Part shown: positions 41,885 through 51,348 of the stretch, piece after piece
How the letters are laid out: every line of letters begins with the position of its first letter
Position numbering within the stretch: position 1 is the stretch's first letter
NCBI GenBank assembly: GCA_020072585.1
Contig: JAIQGL010000009.1
Coordinates: forward strand, 93,585 to 157,584
Direction: 5' to 3'
From: Terriglobia bacterium
GTDB taxonomy: Bacteria > Acidobacteriota > Terriglobia > Terriglobales > Acidobacteriaceae
Length of the DNA: 64,000 bases
Notes under the pieces: model-generated
Database searches by the model: none
The model's input: only the letters and a program-made list of their open reading frames with translations
What the model was told of the DNA's origin: nothing
Position numbers and translations under genes: made by a program

Positions 41885-41924
41885 GATTTGAAATTTAGAA
41901 ATTTGAAATTCAAAATTTCAAATC
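41885..41924. repeat. 40-bp AT-rich palindrome, copy 2
   Basis: It starts right after the mlaF-like stop and ends on the stop of the convergent gene. The outer 12 bases (GATTTGAAATTT) pair perfectly; three mismatches lie toward the centre. Same length and ends (GATTT...AAATC) as the element at 4523-4562. Confidence 0.8.
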
Positions 41925-42769
41925 TATGTCTTGACGCCTCGTTTCTCCAGCACTGCCAGCAAACTGTTTCTCGCCTGCGAGCTAAGCCTTCCGTTCCGCA
42001 GCACGTCTTTAACCAGATTCACAGGAAGTTCGCCCGCCAGCTGAATCATCCGCGCCGGTGGAGTGTTCTTGTTTCCCAGCAGGGCGGCTTTTACATCGTT
42101 ACGAAATGACCATTTCTGGTGGCGTGACACTACGGGGGCCAGCAGCTCCGTTCCATGCTCGGCTTTCAATGCTCTTACGATGAAGATCTCCGTCATCTGC
42201 GGATTGGCCAGCGCCGCTTTCATGATGCGCTCTTCTTTATCCAGCAGCAGTGCCGCTGCCACGCGGCCTGAACTCCGTATAGCGAGGGTGGAACGTTCTC
42301 CGGAAGAGATGTTCGCCAGCTTGCTGATGAGGACCTCTTCCGCCGCGCGTTTCACATCCGGAGCGACCGTGGGCAGCAGCGCCACCTGCATCAGCTCGAA
42401 AGTGTGAAGATGGCGGATGGTTGGCACCGACACATGCCGCGGAGTCCGCGGATGCATCACCATGGCCATGCGCACTTTGCGCAAGCGGCCCAGCTGGCCG
42501 TTTTTGCTCAGTGCTTCCAGGGCTTCACGCGGCAGGTCACGATGGTTGAGCAATGCCAGCGCCAGATCTTCCGTCAGACGCGGATCGCCTGCCACTGCGA
42601 TAAGAATTTCCAGGGAAGAATCATGGACCAGCCGTTCCAGGTCGGCATCAGCGGGTAAGACGATCTTCCTGGCTTCGCTTCGGACCCTTGGCGGCTCGGG
42701 CTGTTCCGGCGCTTCCTGCGAGCCTTCGTGTTCGCTAGAGGGAAGCTCGCCTGCAAAAGATTCGCTCAT
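41924..42769 (-). CDS. Helical-repeat protein of unknown function (281 aa)
   Basis: The N-terminal 40 residues are acidic and Pro-rich. From about residue 45 the chain is a series of short amphipathic helices (LERLVHDSSLEILIAVAGDP, LTEDLALALLNHRDLPREAL, AALLLDKEERIMKAALANPQ). The spacing is about 20-25 residues, recalling leucine-rich-variant or HEAT-type solenoids and suggesting a protein-binding scaffold. HPRTPRHVSVPTIRHLHTFE is a distinct loop. The ATG at 42769 overlaps the stop of the kinase gene (ATGA), so they are an operon. Function unknown. Confidence 0.75.
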   Translation of the reverse strand: MSESFAGELPSSEHEGSQEAPEQPEPPRVRSEARKIVLPADADLERLVHDSSLEILIAVAGDPRLTEDLALALLNHRDLPREALEALSKNGQLGRLRKVRMAMVMHPRTPRHVSVPTIRHLHTFELMQVALLPTVAPDVKRAAEEVLISKLANISSGERSTLAIRSSGRVAAALLLDKEERIMKAALANPQMTEIFIVRALKAEHGTELLAPVVSRHQKWSFRNDVKAALLGNKNTPPARMIQLAGELPVNLVKDVLRNGRLSSQARNSLLAVLEKRGVKT

Positions 42770-43674
42770 CGCCTGACTCCGCGCTGCGCGGCAATCTCCA
42801 AGGCGCCCAGTACCGGACGCACATAAGCAAAGCTGACGGCGGCTTGTGGCTGCTCTACCTTCATGGAATCTTTAAATGACTGGCGCACCAGCGGCGATCC
42901 CTGCAACACCCCGCCCGCCAGCGCTACCGGAACCACTCCTCCGGTGGGCCACAGCCGTTTGATGACTGCGCTTGCCAATCCGGCCAGCGCGTTGCCGGCG
43001 CGTTCAGCGATCACGCGCGCGCCGGCATCACCCTGCTCCGCCGCGTTAATCACCGGTCCAGCCAGCTCCGGGAACCTTGGCTCAGAAGCGTTCGCCAGAC
43101 GGATTACCTCTTCCGGCGCAACCTTCCAGAAATCAGCGATTGTGGCCAGTAGTCCATTGCTCTTGCCGAAATCGAAAGCGTGCAGCGCTTCAGCCACGGC
43201 CTCTCTCCCCACCCAGAATGCCGAGCCTTCATCGGAAACGTTGGGCCCCCAGCCGCCGGCGCGCGCAGTTTCTCCACCCTGGTTGCGCCCAAAGGCGATG
43301 GACCCAGTGCCCGAAATAACCAGCACACCGGGCGATGTGCCGAAAGCAGCACGGTGCGCAATCACATGGTCGCCGGCAACGTAGATGGTTGCCTCCGGCA
43401 TAAGCTCACGGATAGTTTGCTGCGCCCAGTGCACCGCCTCCGCCAGAGAGGCCCCGGCCATGCCGATGCATACATGCTGCATGCCCTGCGCGTTAACGCC
43501 TGCGGCTTCACATGCCTGGCGGATCACGGTCTGCAGATTCTCACGGCCCCGGTCTTTACCCACGCGCGCCAGCTTGCAACTGGCCCCTGTGGCTTGGCCC
43601 AGCAGCTCCGCGCCGTTGCTCACCGCGCAGTCTGTCTTGGTGCCTCCGGCATCGATTCCCAGGTACAGTGGCAT
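42766..43674 (-). CDS. BadF/BcrA-family ATPase, N-acetylglucosamine kinase-like
   Basis: 302-residue ASKHA-fold sugar kinase. The phosphate 1 loop is LGIDAGGTKTDCAVSN. Phosphate 2 is PGVLVISGTGSIAFG. WGPNVSDEGSAFWVGREAV is the motif typical of GlcNAc kinase/MurK members, and ALAGGVLQGSPLV forms the adenosine loop. Likely job: phosphorylation of amino sugars recovered from the cell wall. The ATG at 43674 is clear. It leads a two-gene operon with the helical-repeat protein and diverges from the sodium symporter gene, which could import a sugar. Confidence 0.88.
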   Translation of the reverse strand: MPLYLGIDAGGTKTDCAVSNGAELLGQATGASCKLARVGKDRGRENLQTVIRQACEAAGVNAQGMQHVCIGMAGASLAEAVHWAQQTIRELMPEATIYVAGDHVIAHRAAFGTSPGVLVISGTGSIAFGRNQGGETARAGGWGPNVSDEGSAFWVGREAVAEALHAFDFGKSNGLLATIADFWKVAPEEVIRLANASEPRFPELAGPVINAAEQGDAGARVIAERAGNALAGLASAVIKRLWPTGGVVPVALAGGVLQGSPLVRQSFKDSMKVEQPQAAVSFAYVRPVLGALEIAAQRGVRR

Positions 43675-43737
43675 GATTGGACTTTAATTCATCTTCTAAC
43701 AACTTTTACTTTTGCTTTCAACCATTTTTCCCGAATA

Positions 43738-45219
43738 ATGGCTTGGCAGACAAAACCCTTCATGCGACTGCAAATTGTAGACCTGGCCATCATCGCTGTA
43801 TATCTGATTAGTATCACTTTTTTTGGACTAAGGTTTCGCAAGTCCCAAAGGTCACTGCGCGACTATTTTTTGGCCGACCGCAATATACCCTGGTGGGCCA
43901 TTGCGCTTTCGATTGTTGGCGCGGAAACCAGCACGCTCACGGTCATTGGCACGCCGGGTATTGCCTATGGAGGCAACTTCGGCTTTCTGCAACTCGTCTT
44001 CGGTTACCTGCTCGGCCGCATCGTGGTTAGTCTGATCTTCATTCCGCAATACTTTCGCGGTGAAATGTTCACGGCCTATCAGCTGATAGACCGCAGGTTT
44101 GGGAAAAAATTACACCGCATTACCGCCGGTGTCTTTCTGGCCACACGGGCCGCTGCTGAAGGCGTGCGCGTGTGGGCTGTCGCCATTGTGATCAGCATCG
44201 CTCTTGGGACGGGTGGGGTCGCTTCCGTGGCCATTGTGATGGCGCTCACGCTAATTTACACCTTTGAAGGCGGCATGGCGGCGGTAATCTGGACTGACGT
44301 CGTGCAACTCGCCATCTACGTCGGCGGAACCATTGTTGGTTTTGTAACTTTGCTGCACCTGGTCCCCGGAGGATGGCCGGTCATCCATTCCGTTGCTGCG
44401 GAAGCCGGCAAGCTGCAAGTGCTCGATTTCTCGTTCAATTTTTTCAAGACCTACACTTTCTGGGCGGGGCTGATTGGCGGCATGTTCCTGAATACCGCCA
44501 CGCACGGCACAGACCAGTTGATGGTCCAGCGGCTGCTCGTGGCCCGCAACCAGCGCGACTCCAAGACCGCTTTGCTCTTCAGCGGCGTGGTGATTCTGGT
44601 GCAATTCTCTTTGTTCCTGCTGGTAGGCGCCGGACTCTGGGTCTTCTACCGCATGTTTCCTTTCGGCGGACACTTCGCCACGAATGACTATGTTTTCCCT
44701 ACGTTCATCGTGCAACAGATGCCGCGCGGGGTTTCCGGCCTGCTGATTGCCGCCATATTGGCGGCGGCCATGTCGAACCTGAGCGCCGCGCTCAACTCGC
44801 TCTCTTCCACCACCATGATTGACTTTTACCTTCGCTGGAAGCCGGAAACATCTGATGGCAAGCGGCTCGCGCTTTCACGCATTGCCACGGTGGTATGGGG
44901 CGTGGTGCTTTTCGGACTGGCGCTGGCTTCGCGCTATGGCGGCAACGTGCTGGAGAAAGGTCTCACCATCGCTTCCCTGGCCTATGGCGGATTGCTGGGA
45001 GTGTTTCTGCTGGGGCTGGTAACGAAGCGCGCTAAACAGAATGGCGCAATTGTTGGTATGCTCTGCGGGCTGGCCCTGAACATTTATATCTGGGGATGGA
45101 CTCATATCGCCTGGACCTGGTACGTAACGTTTGGCTCGATCACGACGTTTGTTGTGGGATATCTGGCAAGTCTTCTGGAGGCCGATACGGATGCAAACCG
45201 CGCCCAAACCAGTACCTGA
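43738..45219 (+). CDS. Sodium:solute symporter family protein
   Basis: Inner-membrane transporter of about 493 residues and 13 helices. The frame is open from 43180 through the antisense of the kinase gene, but family homology starts at LQIVDLAIIAVYLISITFFG, so ATG 43738 (or 43762) is the start. Hallmarks are FLADRNIPWWAIALSIVGAE, TLTVIGTPGIAYGGN, the Na-site region ISIALGTGG and GLLIAAILAAAMSNLSAALN with SLSSTTMIDFY. The SGLT-like features suggest a sugar or organic acid substrate. Its last 29 bases overlap the APC permease gene, so the two are coupled. Confidence 0.88.
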   Translation: MAWQTKPFMRLQIVDLAIIAVYLISITFFGLRFRKSQRSLRDYFLADRNIPWWAIALSIVGAETSTLTVIGTPGIAYGGNFGFLQLVFGYLLGRIVVSLIFIPQYFRGEMFTAYQLIDRRFGKKLHRITAGVFLATRAAAEGVRVWAVAIVISIALGTGGVASVAIVMALTLIYTFEGGMAAVIWTDVVQLAIYVGGTIVGFVTLLHLVPGGWPVIHSVAAEAGKLQVLDFSFNFFKTYTFWAGLIGGMFLNTATHGTDQLMVQRLLVARNQRDSKTALLFSGVVILVQFSLFLLVGAGLWVFYRMFPFGGHFATNDYVFPTFIVQQMPRGVSGLLIAAILAAAMSNLSAALNSLSSTTMIDFYLRWKPETSDGKRLALSRIATVVWGVVLFGLALASRYGGNVLEKGLTIASLAYGGLLGVFLLGLVTKRAKQNGAIVGMLCGLALNIYIWGWTHIAWTWYVTFGSITTFVVGYLASLLEADTDANRAQTST

Positions 45220-46597
45220 TTTATTGCGCGAGTTGAACGTCTGGCACGCTGTGGCCATTGTGGCCGGGACCATCATTGGCAGCGGCATCTTCCGCGTGCC
45301 CGGCGAGATGATGAAAGACGTTGGCTCCGCCGGAATGGTTTATCTGGTCTGGATCGTCGGCGGGGTGCTCTCTTTTGCCGGCGCTCTGACTTATGCCGAA
45401 CTCGGCGCCATCAAGCCCTGGGCCGGCGGCGAGTATGTTTACATCCGTGATGCCTATGGTCCTCTTCCCGCGTTTCTCTATGCCTGGACCTGGTTTCTGA
45501 TCGCCAAGCCCGCGTCCATCGCCTCCGTGACCACCGGCATCGTGGACGTTCTGGGTACGTTTCCCAGTCTCAGCTTTCTTGCCGGACATATTTTCTCGAT
45601 CCATCTGGGTGCAAAGACTCTCGCGATCACGAACGGAACGCTGGTGGCAATCGTGGCAACGGTCCTGATTTCCGCGCTGAATTATGTCGGCGTGAAAAAA
45701 GCAGGCAGCTTTCAACTGGTGTTTACGGCGCTGAAAGTTGGGATGATCATCGCCATCATCTTTATCGGTTTTACCGCGAGCACCGGGGGCTGGGGAAACT
45801 TTCACACCACTTTTCTTGGCGCAAAAGGGGGCATGGCTGGATTCATGGCAGCGCTGGTCGCCGCGCTCTGGGCTTATGACGGCTGGAACGATCTCAACAT
45901 GGTGAGCGGAGAGATCAGCAATCCCGGCCGCAATATTCCCATTGCGCTCATTGCCGGAGTTGCTCTGGTAGCGGTGCTTTATATGGGCATCAACGCCGCG
46001 GTGCAGTATGTAATTCCGGCCAGTGCAATTGCCGGCGCAAAAGTTCCTGCGTCACTGGCAACGCAGATTGCCATTGGATCATTGGGCGCGGCTCTGGTCT
46101 CCGCCGGCATGGCCTTCTCAATGTTTGTAACTCTCAACGGCACCATTATGAGCGGCGGCCGCGTACCGTTTGCCATGGCGCGAGACGGATACTTCTTTAA
46201 ACAGCTTGGCGAAGTCCATCCGCGCTTCCACACGCCCGCGCTGGCGATCATGGTCCAGGCCGTCATGGCGATCGTGCTCCTGCTGGTAGGCGGCGCCTTC
46301 AGGGATTTAACGGCGCTGGCGATTTTTGCCGAGTGGCTCTTTTACATGGTCGCCGCCAGCACGATCTTTGTTTTTCGTAAACGCGAGCCGGACACGCCAA
46401 GACCATACCGCACATGGGGATATCCAGTGGTGCCAGCGCTGTTCATTGTGGCCGCGGGCATTCTGCTTTACTACACGCTGATGGACCCTGAAAACCGGCA
46501 GAATTCATTCGCTGGTACGCTGATTATTCTTGCAGGAATACCAGTGTATTGGTACTTTGCGCGACAGAAAAAAGTACAAGAGAGCGCAGCAAAATAA
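45191..46597 (+). CDS. APC-family amino acid permease
   Basis: 468 residues, twelve predicted helices. The start ATG 45191 is preceded by GGAGG and lies inside the end of the symporter gene. VWHAVAIVAGTIIGSGIFRV is the conserved helix 1 with the substrate-binding GSGIF. TYAELGAIKPWAGGEYVYIR, ALWAYDGWNDLNMVSGEISN and AMARDGYFFKQLGEVHPRFH follow in family order. The LAT-like subgroup exchanges amino acids. Co-expression with the SSS symporter suggests a nutrient-uptake unit. The substrate is unknown. Confidence 0.9.
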   Translation: MQTAPKPVPDLLRELNVWHAVAIVAGTIIGSGIFRVPGEMMKDVGSAGMVYLVWIVGGVLSFAGALTYAELGAIKPWAGGEYVYIRDAYGPLPAFLYAWTWFLIAKPASIASVTTGIVDVLGTFPSLSFLAGHIFSIHLGAKTLAITNGTLVAIVATVLISALNYVGVKKAGSFQLVFTALKVGMIIAIIFIGFTASTGGWGNFHTTFLGAKGGMAGFMAALVAALWAYDGWNDLNMVSGEISNPGRNIPIALIAGVALVAVLYMGINAAVQYVIPASAIAGAKVPASLATQIAIGSLGAALVSAGMAFSMFVTLNGTIMSGGRVPFAMARDGYFFKQLGEVHPRFHTPALAIMVQAVMAIVLLLVGGAFRDLTALAIFAEWLFYMVAASTIFVFRKREPDTPRPYRTWGYPVVPALFIVAAGILLYYTLMDPENRQNSFAGTLIILAGIPVYWYFARQKKVQESAAK

Positions 46598-46606
46598 AAC
46601 ACACAC

Positions 46607-47560
46607 ATGGCCAGCGCAATTTCTCCCCGCGAGCAAAACACACAACCCAATGCAGGCGTGTGCGCGGAATGCGGCACGCCGCTTTCCGGCTCGTTCTGCT
46701 CCCAATGCGGAGAACACGCACTTGACCGCCATGCACTGACTCTGGCGCATTTCCTCCAACACAACCTGCTCCATGAACTCAGCCATGTTGATGGCAAAAT
46801 CTTCAGCACTTTCCGTTATCTGCTGTTTCGTCCGGGATTTTTGACAGTGGAATATTTTGCCGGGCGTCGGCGCAGATATATCAACCCTGTACGGCTGCTG
46901 CTGACTTGCCTGCTCATACTTGCTCTGCTGCCAAGTCCGGGCAACATGATCATGTCCATTGGCAAGGTAAGGCTGAACCTTCTGCCGCCCGGACCTCCTT
47001 CAGCAAACAACATCAAAGACACAATCGACAAGCTGGATGTGCTTGGCATTCTTGGCGGGCTAATGGCCCGTGAGGCCCAACACAAAGATCTGCAGGCAAA
47101 GTCCTCAGTAGAAAAGTTTAATCACGAGTTAAAGACCTACGTGACGGTGCTCTCCTTCAGCATTGTGGTTCTGATGGCAATATTTCTGGCCTTGCTCTAT
47201 CACCGGCGCAGGCCGCTGTTTGTTGAACATCTGGTATTCAGCCTGCATCTTGCTTCTTTTGTAGTCCTGTTTAGCTCTGTGCCGGGCCCATTGTTTATCG
47301 GTCTTGTGAAGTTGTCCCATGGCAGAGCGTTGAACGCGATTGGAGGGGCGCTTGCGTTTACGCTCATAGCAACGCAGGTTATTTATCTTTACAAGGCCAT
47401 GCTTCGCTTCTATTGGACTGACGCCAAAGCCAAAGCACATTGGTGGAGTTTACCCAGATGGAGCACTTCGCTGTCAATCCTGGCAATCTTTATCGCCAAC
47501 TCCGGATTCATCACCATCACTTACGCAACCGGCGCGGCAATTGCCTTGTGGCGGGTTTGA
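46607..47560 (+). CDS. DUF3667 membrane protein
   Basis: 317 residues, nine bases after the permease stop. The N-terminal zinc finger is CAECGTPLSGSFCSQCGEHA (two CxxC pairs). LAHFLQHNLLHELSHVDGKI, STFRYLLFRPGFLTVEYFAG and RRRRYINPVRLLLTCLLIL follow, the hallmark block of DUF3667. Four or five membrane helices make up the rest (LSFSIVVLMAIFLALLY, HLVFSLHLASFVVLFSS). The role of DUF3667 is not established. The short gap suggests cotranscription with the transporters. The C-terminal end converges with glgA. Confidence 0.88.
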   Translation: MASAISPREQNTQPNAGVCAECGTPLSGSFCSQCGEHALDRHALTLAHFLQHNLLHELSHVDGKIFSTFRYLLFRPGFLTVEYFAGRRRRYINPVRLLLTCLLILALLPSPGNMIMSIGKVRLNLLPPGPPSANNIKDTIDKLDVLGILGGLMAREAQHKDLQAKSSVEKFNHELKTYVTVLSFSIVVLMAIFLALLYHRRRPLFVEHLVFSLHLASFVVLFSSVPGPLFIGLVKLSHGRALNAIGGALAFTLIATQVIYLYKAMLRFYWTDAKAKAHWWSLPRWSTSLSILAIFIANSGFITITYATGAAIALWRV

Positions 47561-47573
47561 GACGCCAACTTTT

Positions 47574-49061
47574 TTAAGCTCTGCTGAACTCCAGCACCTT
47601 CTCTGCCGGTCCAGCCGGCTTCGGCGGCACCAGCCGCTCGTAAATCTTCACGTATTCCCGCGCTGATGCAGTCCAGGAAAAATCTTTCTTCATGCCATTG
47701 AGCATCAGCTTCTGCCAGCCCGGCTGGTCCTTAAACGACCTCAGCGCCTCGTGCATACAGGTCAGCAGCGCCATGCCCGCATAAGCGCTGAACTTGAAGC
47801 CAGTGCCTTTGCCCGTGGTTGGGTTCCAGGGCTCGATTGTGTCATCCAGGCCGCCGGTGGCGCGGACGATCGGCACCGTCCCATAGCGCAGGCTATACAT
47901 CTGGTTCAGGCCGCTGGGCTCGTAGCGCGAAGGCATCAGGAACATGTCCGCGCCCGCTTCAATCTTATGCGCCAGCATGTTGTCATACGCCACCTTGACG
48001 GCAAACTTCGCCGGATACTGCTTGCTCAGCTTGAGAAACAGCTCCTGATATTCCTTGTCGCCACTGCCCAGCACGGTAAAGATCACCGGCAGGCGCGCGA
48101 GTTCATGGGCGACATCAGCGATCAGGTCAAAACCTTTTTGTGCTGCAAAGCGCGAGACAATCCCGACGACCGGCGTATCAATCGGCGCATTCTCCAGACC
48201 AAACTGCCGCAGCAGGTCGTACTTTGATTCCCTCTTGCCCGCGAGGTTCTCCGCGGAGTATTGCCGGACAATATGCTTGTCTTTCTCCGGGCTCCATTCG
48301 CTGTAATCCACGCCGTTGACGATGCCGGTCAATGATCCCGCGCGCGCACGCAACACTCCTTCCAGTCCGAAACCATATTCACTGGTCTGTATCTCCTGCG
48401 CGTATTTGCGGCTCACCGTGGTGATATGGTTAGAAAAGACGAGAGCGCCTTTTAGAAAATTCGCCTTCCCCCAGAACTCCATCTTGTCGATGGCAAAAAG
48501 GTCCCAGGGCAGCATGAGCAAGGGCAGCGTGTCCGGCGGAAACAGCCCCTGGTAACCGATATTGTGGATGGTAAAAACAGTGTGCGTGCCGTGGAAAACG
48601 GGATCGTCGGCGTAACTGGTCCGCAGAAGAATCGGGACCAGCGCGGACTGCCAGTCGTGACAATGAAAAATATCCGGCACGCCCAGGACTTTGGAAGCTT
48701 CCAGCACGGCGCGGCAATACAGTGCAAAACGCTCGGCATTGTCAGGATAGTCGCCGGCGGGGGTTCCGTAGAGCGCCTCGCGGTCAAAGAACGGCGGATA
48801 GTCAATGAAATAGAATTGCACCCCGGAGCGTTTTCCGCCATCCAACACAGAGCAGAACCGGTATTGATCGTCAAAGGGGATGGTAACGCTGGGCAGCAGC
48901 ACCCTGGCATCCGGCAGCGTGGTCTGTTTATATTTAGGAAGATAGACGGAGACGGAATGGCCGAGTTGGGCAAGCGCCTGCGGAAGAGCGCCAACAACAT
49001 CAGCCAGCCCGCCGGTTTTGGCGAACGGCACGCATTCTGAAGCAGCAAAAGCGATTTTCAC
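47574..49061 (-). CDS. glgA: Glycogen synthase (ADP-glucose dependent)
   Basis: GT5 enzyme that extends alpha-1,4-glucan from ADP-glucose; 495 residues, normal length. KTGGLADVVGALPQAL at residue 15 binds the ADP-glucose phosphate. IFHCHDWQSALVP, VFTIHNIGYQGLFPP, TVSRKYAQEI, GIVNGVDYSEWSPEKD and the C-terminal FLMPSRYEPSGLNQMYSLRY with RATGGLDDTIEPW are all GlgA landmarks. GGAGGCC lies upstream of the ATG. It is a lone gene; no glgB or glgC is in the window, so storage genes are scattered in this genome. Confidence 0.96.
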   Translation of the reverse strand: MKIAFAASECVPFAKTGGLADVVGALPQALAQLGHSVSVYLPKYKQTTLPDARVLLPSVTIPFDDQYRFCSVLDGGKRSGVQFYFIDYPPFFDREALYGTPAGDYPDNAERFALYCRAVLEASKVLGVPDIFHCHDWQSALVPILLRTSYADDPVFHGTHTVFTIHNIGYQGLFPPDTLPLLMLPWDLFAIDKMEFWGKANFLKGALVFSNHITTVSRKYAQEIQTSEYGFGLEGVLRARAGSLTGIVNGVDYSEWSPEKDKHIVRQYSAENLAGKRESKYDLLRQFGLENAPIDTPVVGIVSRFAAQKGFDLIADVAHELARLPVIFTVLGSGDKEYQELFLKLSKQYPAKFAVKVAYDNMLAHKIEAGADMFLMPSRYEPSGLNQMYSLRYGTVPIVRATGGLDDTIEPWNPTTGKGTGFKFSAYAGMALLTCMHEALRSFKDQPGWQKLMLNGMKKDFSWTASAREYVKIYERLVPPKPAGPAEKVLEFSRA

Positions 49062-49118
49062 GGGGCCTCCGTGGTACAGAAAGCAGGAAGCGGCACAACC
49101 ATGCTGAGAAAATTCTAA

Positions 49119-49973
49119 ATGGCGGAAACCAAAAGGGCCAACTCAGGTACCATGAAAAAACCCAAACTGGGACAGAATTTTCTGGCCGACGTTGGCGCGG
49201 CCGAAGAGATTGTTCAAGCGCTGGGAGATATCTCCGATAGCGTTGTGCTGGAGATTGGTCCCGGCAAAGGCGCTCTTACCCAGGTGCTGGCGCGGCGCGC
49301 CAAAAGGCTGATCGCGGTAGAGCTGGACCGTATGATGGCCACCGAGCTGCGCTATAAATACCGCCTGCAGCCGCATGTTGAGATCATTGAAGCTGACGTT
49401 CTCAAACTGGATTTCCGCACCGTACTGAACCGAACGATTGGGCCGCTCAACGATCTGCGCCCGCTTAAACCCGCGCGCGTACATGTGGTCGGGAATTTGC
49501 CGTACTACATCACGTCAGACATTTTGCTGCGGCTCTTTGAATTTCATGACCAGTTTGATGTGATCGTGATCATGGTGCAGCGCGAGGTGGCGGACCGGAT
49601 CGCCGCCAGCCCAGGCACGCGTGATTACGGATTGCTCTCCGCTACCGCCCAGCTTTATACGAAAGTGGAGAAACTCTTCACCCTGCCACCGGACGCGTTT
49701 TCACCGCCTCCCAAGGTCCATTCCACCGTCCTGCGGATGACAGTGGCGCCCAGATTTGCTGAACTGGCGATCAAGCCGCAGGAATTTATCGGTTTCCTCA
49801 AAACGGCCTTCGCCATGAAGCGCAAGACCCTGCTCAACAATTTGAAGAAAGATTATCGTGAAGAAACCATCCGTGACACGCTGAAGCAGGCCGGCATCCG
49901 GGTGGACATTCGTGCTGAATCTCTGCCTCTGGAAACCAGTGCGGAGGTGTTTCGGCGGCTGGAAAAAAACTAG
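49119..49973 (+). CDS. rsmA: 16S rRNA (adenine1518-N6/adenine1519-N6) dimethyltransferase
   Basis: KsgA-type enzyme that dimethylates two adjacent adenines near the 3' end of 16S rRNA during 30S maturation. KPKLGQNFLAD precedes the SAM motif VLEIGPGKGALTQVLARR. AVELDRMMA is motif II, and the catalytic loop is NLPYYIT. VQREVADRIAASPGTRDYG, and PPKVHSTVLRM with the C-terminal helical domain (FAMKRKTLLNNLK), complete it. ATG 49119 or the internal ATG 49152 (MKKPKLGQ) can start it. 284 residues. It diverges from glgA and converges with the PLP enzyme gene. Confidence 0.95.
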   Translation: MAETKRANSGTMKKPKLGQNFLADVGAAEEIVQALGDISDSVVLEIGPGKGALTQVLARRAKRLIAVELDRMMATELRYKYRLQPHVEIIEADVLKLDFRTVLNRTIGPLNDLRPLKPARVHVVGNLPYYITSDILLRLFEFHDQFDVIVIMVQREVADRIAASPGTRDYGLLSATAQLYTKVEKLFTLPPDAFSPPPKVHSTVLRMTVAPRFAELAIKPQEFIGFLKTAFAMKRKTLLNNLKKDYREETIRDTLKQAGIRVDIRAESLPLETSAEVFRRLEKN

Positions 49974-49992
49974 CCACGCAGGACCAGCCCTC

Positions 49993-51195
49993 TTAGCGTA
50001 TTGCGGCCAGCGCCTGCTCCACGTCCGCCGTAAGGTCCTCAATGGACTCCAGTCCCGTATACAGCCGCACCAGCCTGCTGCCATACGCCGGGCGTTTGGG
50101 CGACTGCATGTCATAGGTCATGACAAGACTGTTAACGCCGCCCCAGCTATAGCCAATCTTGAATAATCGCAACGCGTCGACGAAAGCAATGACTTGTTCT
50201 TTGCTGAACCGCTTATCAAATACAATGGAGAACAATCCAGACGAGCCAGTGAAATCCCGGTTCCAGAATTCATGGCCGGGGCAGGAGGGCAGCGCGGGGT
50301 GCAGCACCAATTCGATCTCCGGCCGCCGGCTCAACCATTGCGCCAGGACAAGCGCTGACTGCTCAACCGCCTTGAGACGCACCGCCATGGTCTTCATGCC
50401 GCGCAGGGCCAGGCTCGAATCATCGGGCGATGCGGCGCAGCCCAGCCCTTGATGCGTCTCTCCCAGGCGGTTGTAGATTTGCTCGTCGCGCACGGTCACT
50501 GATCCGAGCAGCAGATCACTATGGCCGCCAACATATTTGGTCAGCGCCTGCATGGTCACGTCAACGCCCAGAGCAAAAGCGTCAAGATAGATTCCCGCCG
50601 ACCACGTATTGTCCAGCGCTACCAGCGCGCCACGGCTGTGAGCTGCCTGTACGATAGCAGGTACATCCTGCACCTCCATGGTGATGGATCCGGGACTCTC
50701 ACACCAGACCAGCCGAGTGTTCGGGCGAAGCTCTGCCGTAATCGCTGCACCGGCATCCGGGGGATAGTAGCTGACTTCCACACCAAAGCGGCGGAGGACA
50801 CTGTTAGAGAACATGCGATTCGGGCCGTAAATGCTTTCCGGCATCAGTACATGGTCACCGCTTTTGAGCAGCGCCAGAGCGATAAGCGAGATGGCCGCCT
50901 GACCACCAGGAGTGATGATGGTGCGAAAACCCTTTTCCAGTTCGCACACCTTGGCCGCAAGCTCCAGCGTCGTCGGCGTACCGTACAAACCATAGGTATA
51001 GCCGACCTCGTACTGGTTCCAGCGGTCACTGGCCGCCGAAGCCTGCGAAAACAAGACAGTAGAACCGCGATAGACCGGCGTGGAGAGCGAGTGAAAGCCC
51101 GCGGGCACGGTGGCGTCAGAATGAATCAGACTGGTCTTCCAGTCTTTGGTCTGCTGGTCTTTGGTCTGCGCTTTGGGTTTCGAATCGTTGGCCAT
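49993..51195 (-). CDS. metC: Cys/Met metabolism PLP enzyme, cystathionine beta-lyase-like
   Basis: Fold-type I PLP enzyme, about 400 residues, that would cleave cystathionine to homocysteine. The start is ATG 51195 (MANDSK). LSTPVYRGSTVLF, YGLYGTPTTLELAAKVCELE and ITPGGQAAISLIAL form the cofactor pocket. VDNTW-type LVALDNTWSAGIYLDAF carries the Asp that pairs with the PLP ring nitrogen. The PLP lysine is in ALTKYVGGHSDLLLG. LFSIVFDKR and a late IGYSWGGVNSLV match the beta-lyase branch rather than gamma-synthase. Substrate assignment within this family is uncertain by eye. It diverges from the TPR gene at 51349. Confidence 0.85.
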   Translation of the reverse strand: MANDSKPKAQTKDQQTKDWKTSLIHSDATVPAGFHSLSTPVYRGSTVLFSQASAASDRWNQYEVGYTYGLYGTPTTLELAAKVCELEKGFRTIITPGGQAAISLIALALLKSGDHVLMPESIYGPNRMFSNSVLRRFGVEVSYYPPDAGAAITAELRPNTRLVWCESPGSITMEVQDVPAIVQAAHSRGALVALDNTWSAGIYLDAFALGVDVTMQALTKYVGGHSDLLLGSVTVRDEQIYNRLGETHQGLGCAASPDDSSLALRGMKTMAVRLKAVEQSALVLAQWLSRRPEIELVLHPALPSCPGHEFWNRDFTGSSGLFSIVFDKRFSKEQVIAFVDALRLFKIGYSWGGVNSLVMTYDMQSPKRPAYGSRLVRLYTGLESIEDLTADVEQALAAIR

Positions 51196-51348
51196 GCCCG
51201 AAATTGTAGCGCCCCGAATCACAGAACCCGAGTACAATCCCGAGTTATATCCCTCAGACTGCGCAGCCCTTATATCTTTATCTGTCCGGGTAAAGCGCGT
51301 TCTGCGGCTTTCTCTCTGCCGTGCGTGACGGCATGAAGGGTGTGACTG

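Noticed and set aside
43180..43737. 186-codon N-terminal extension of the sodium symporter frame
   Set aside because: It is antisense to the kinase gene, lacks symporter homology and has no start signal; the family sequence begins after 43738.
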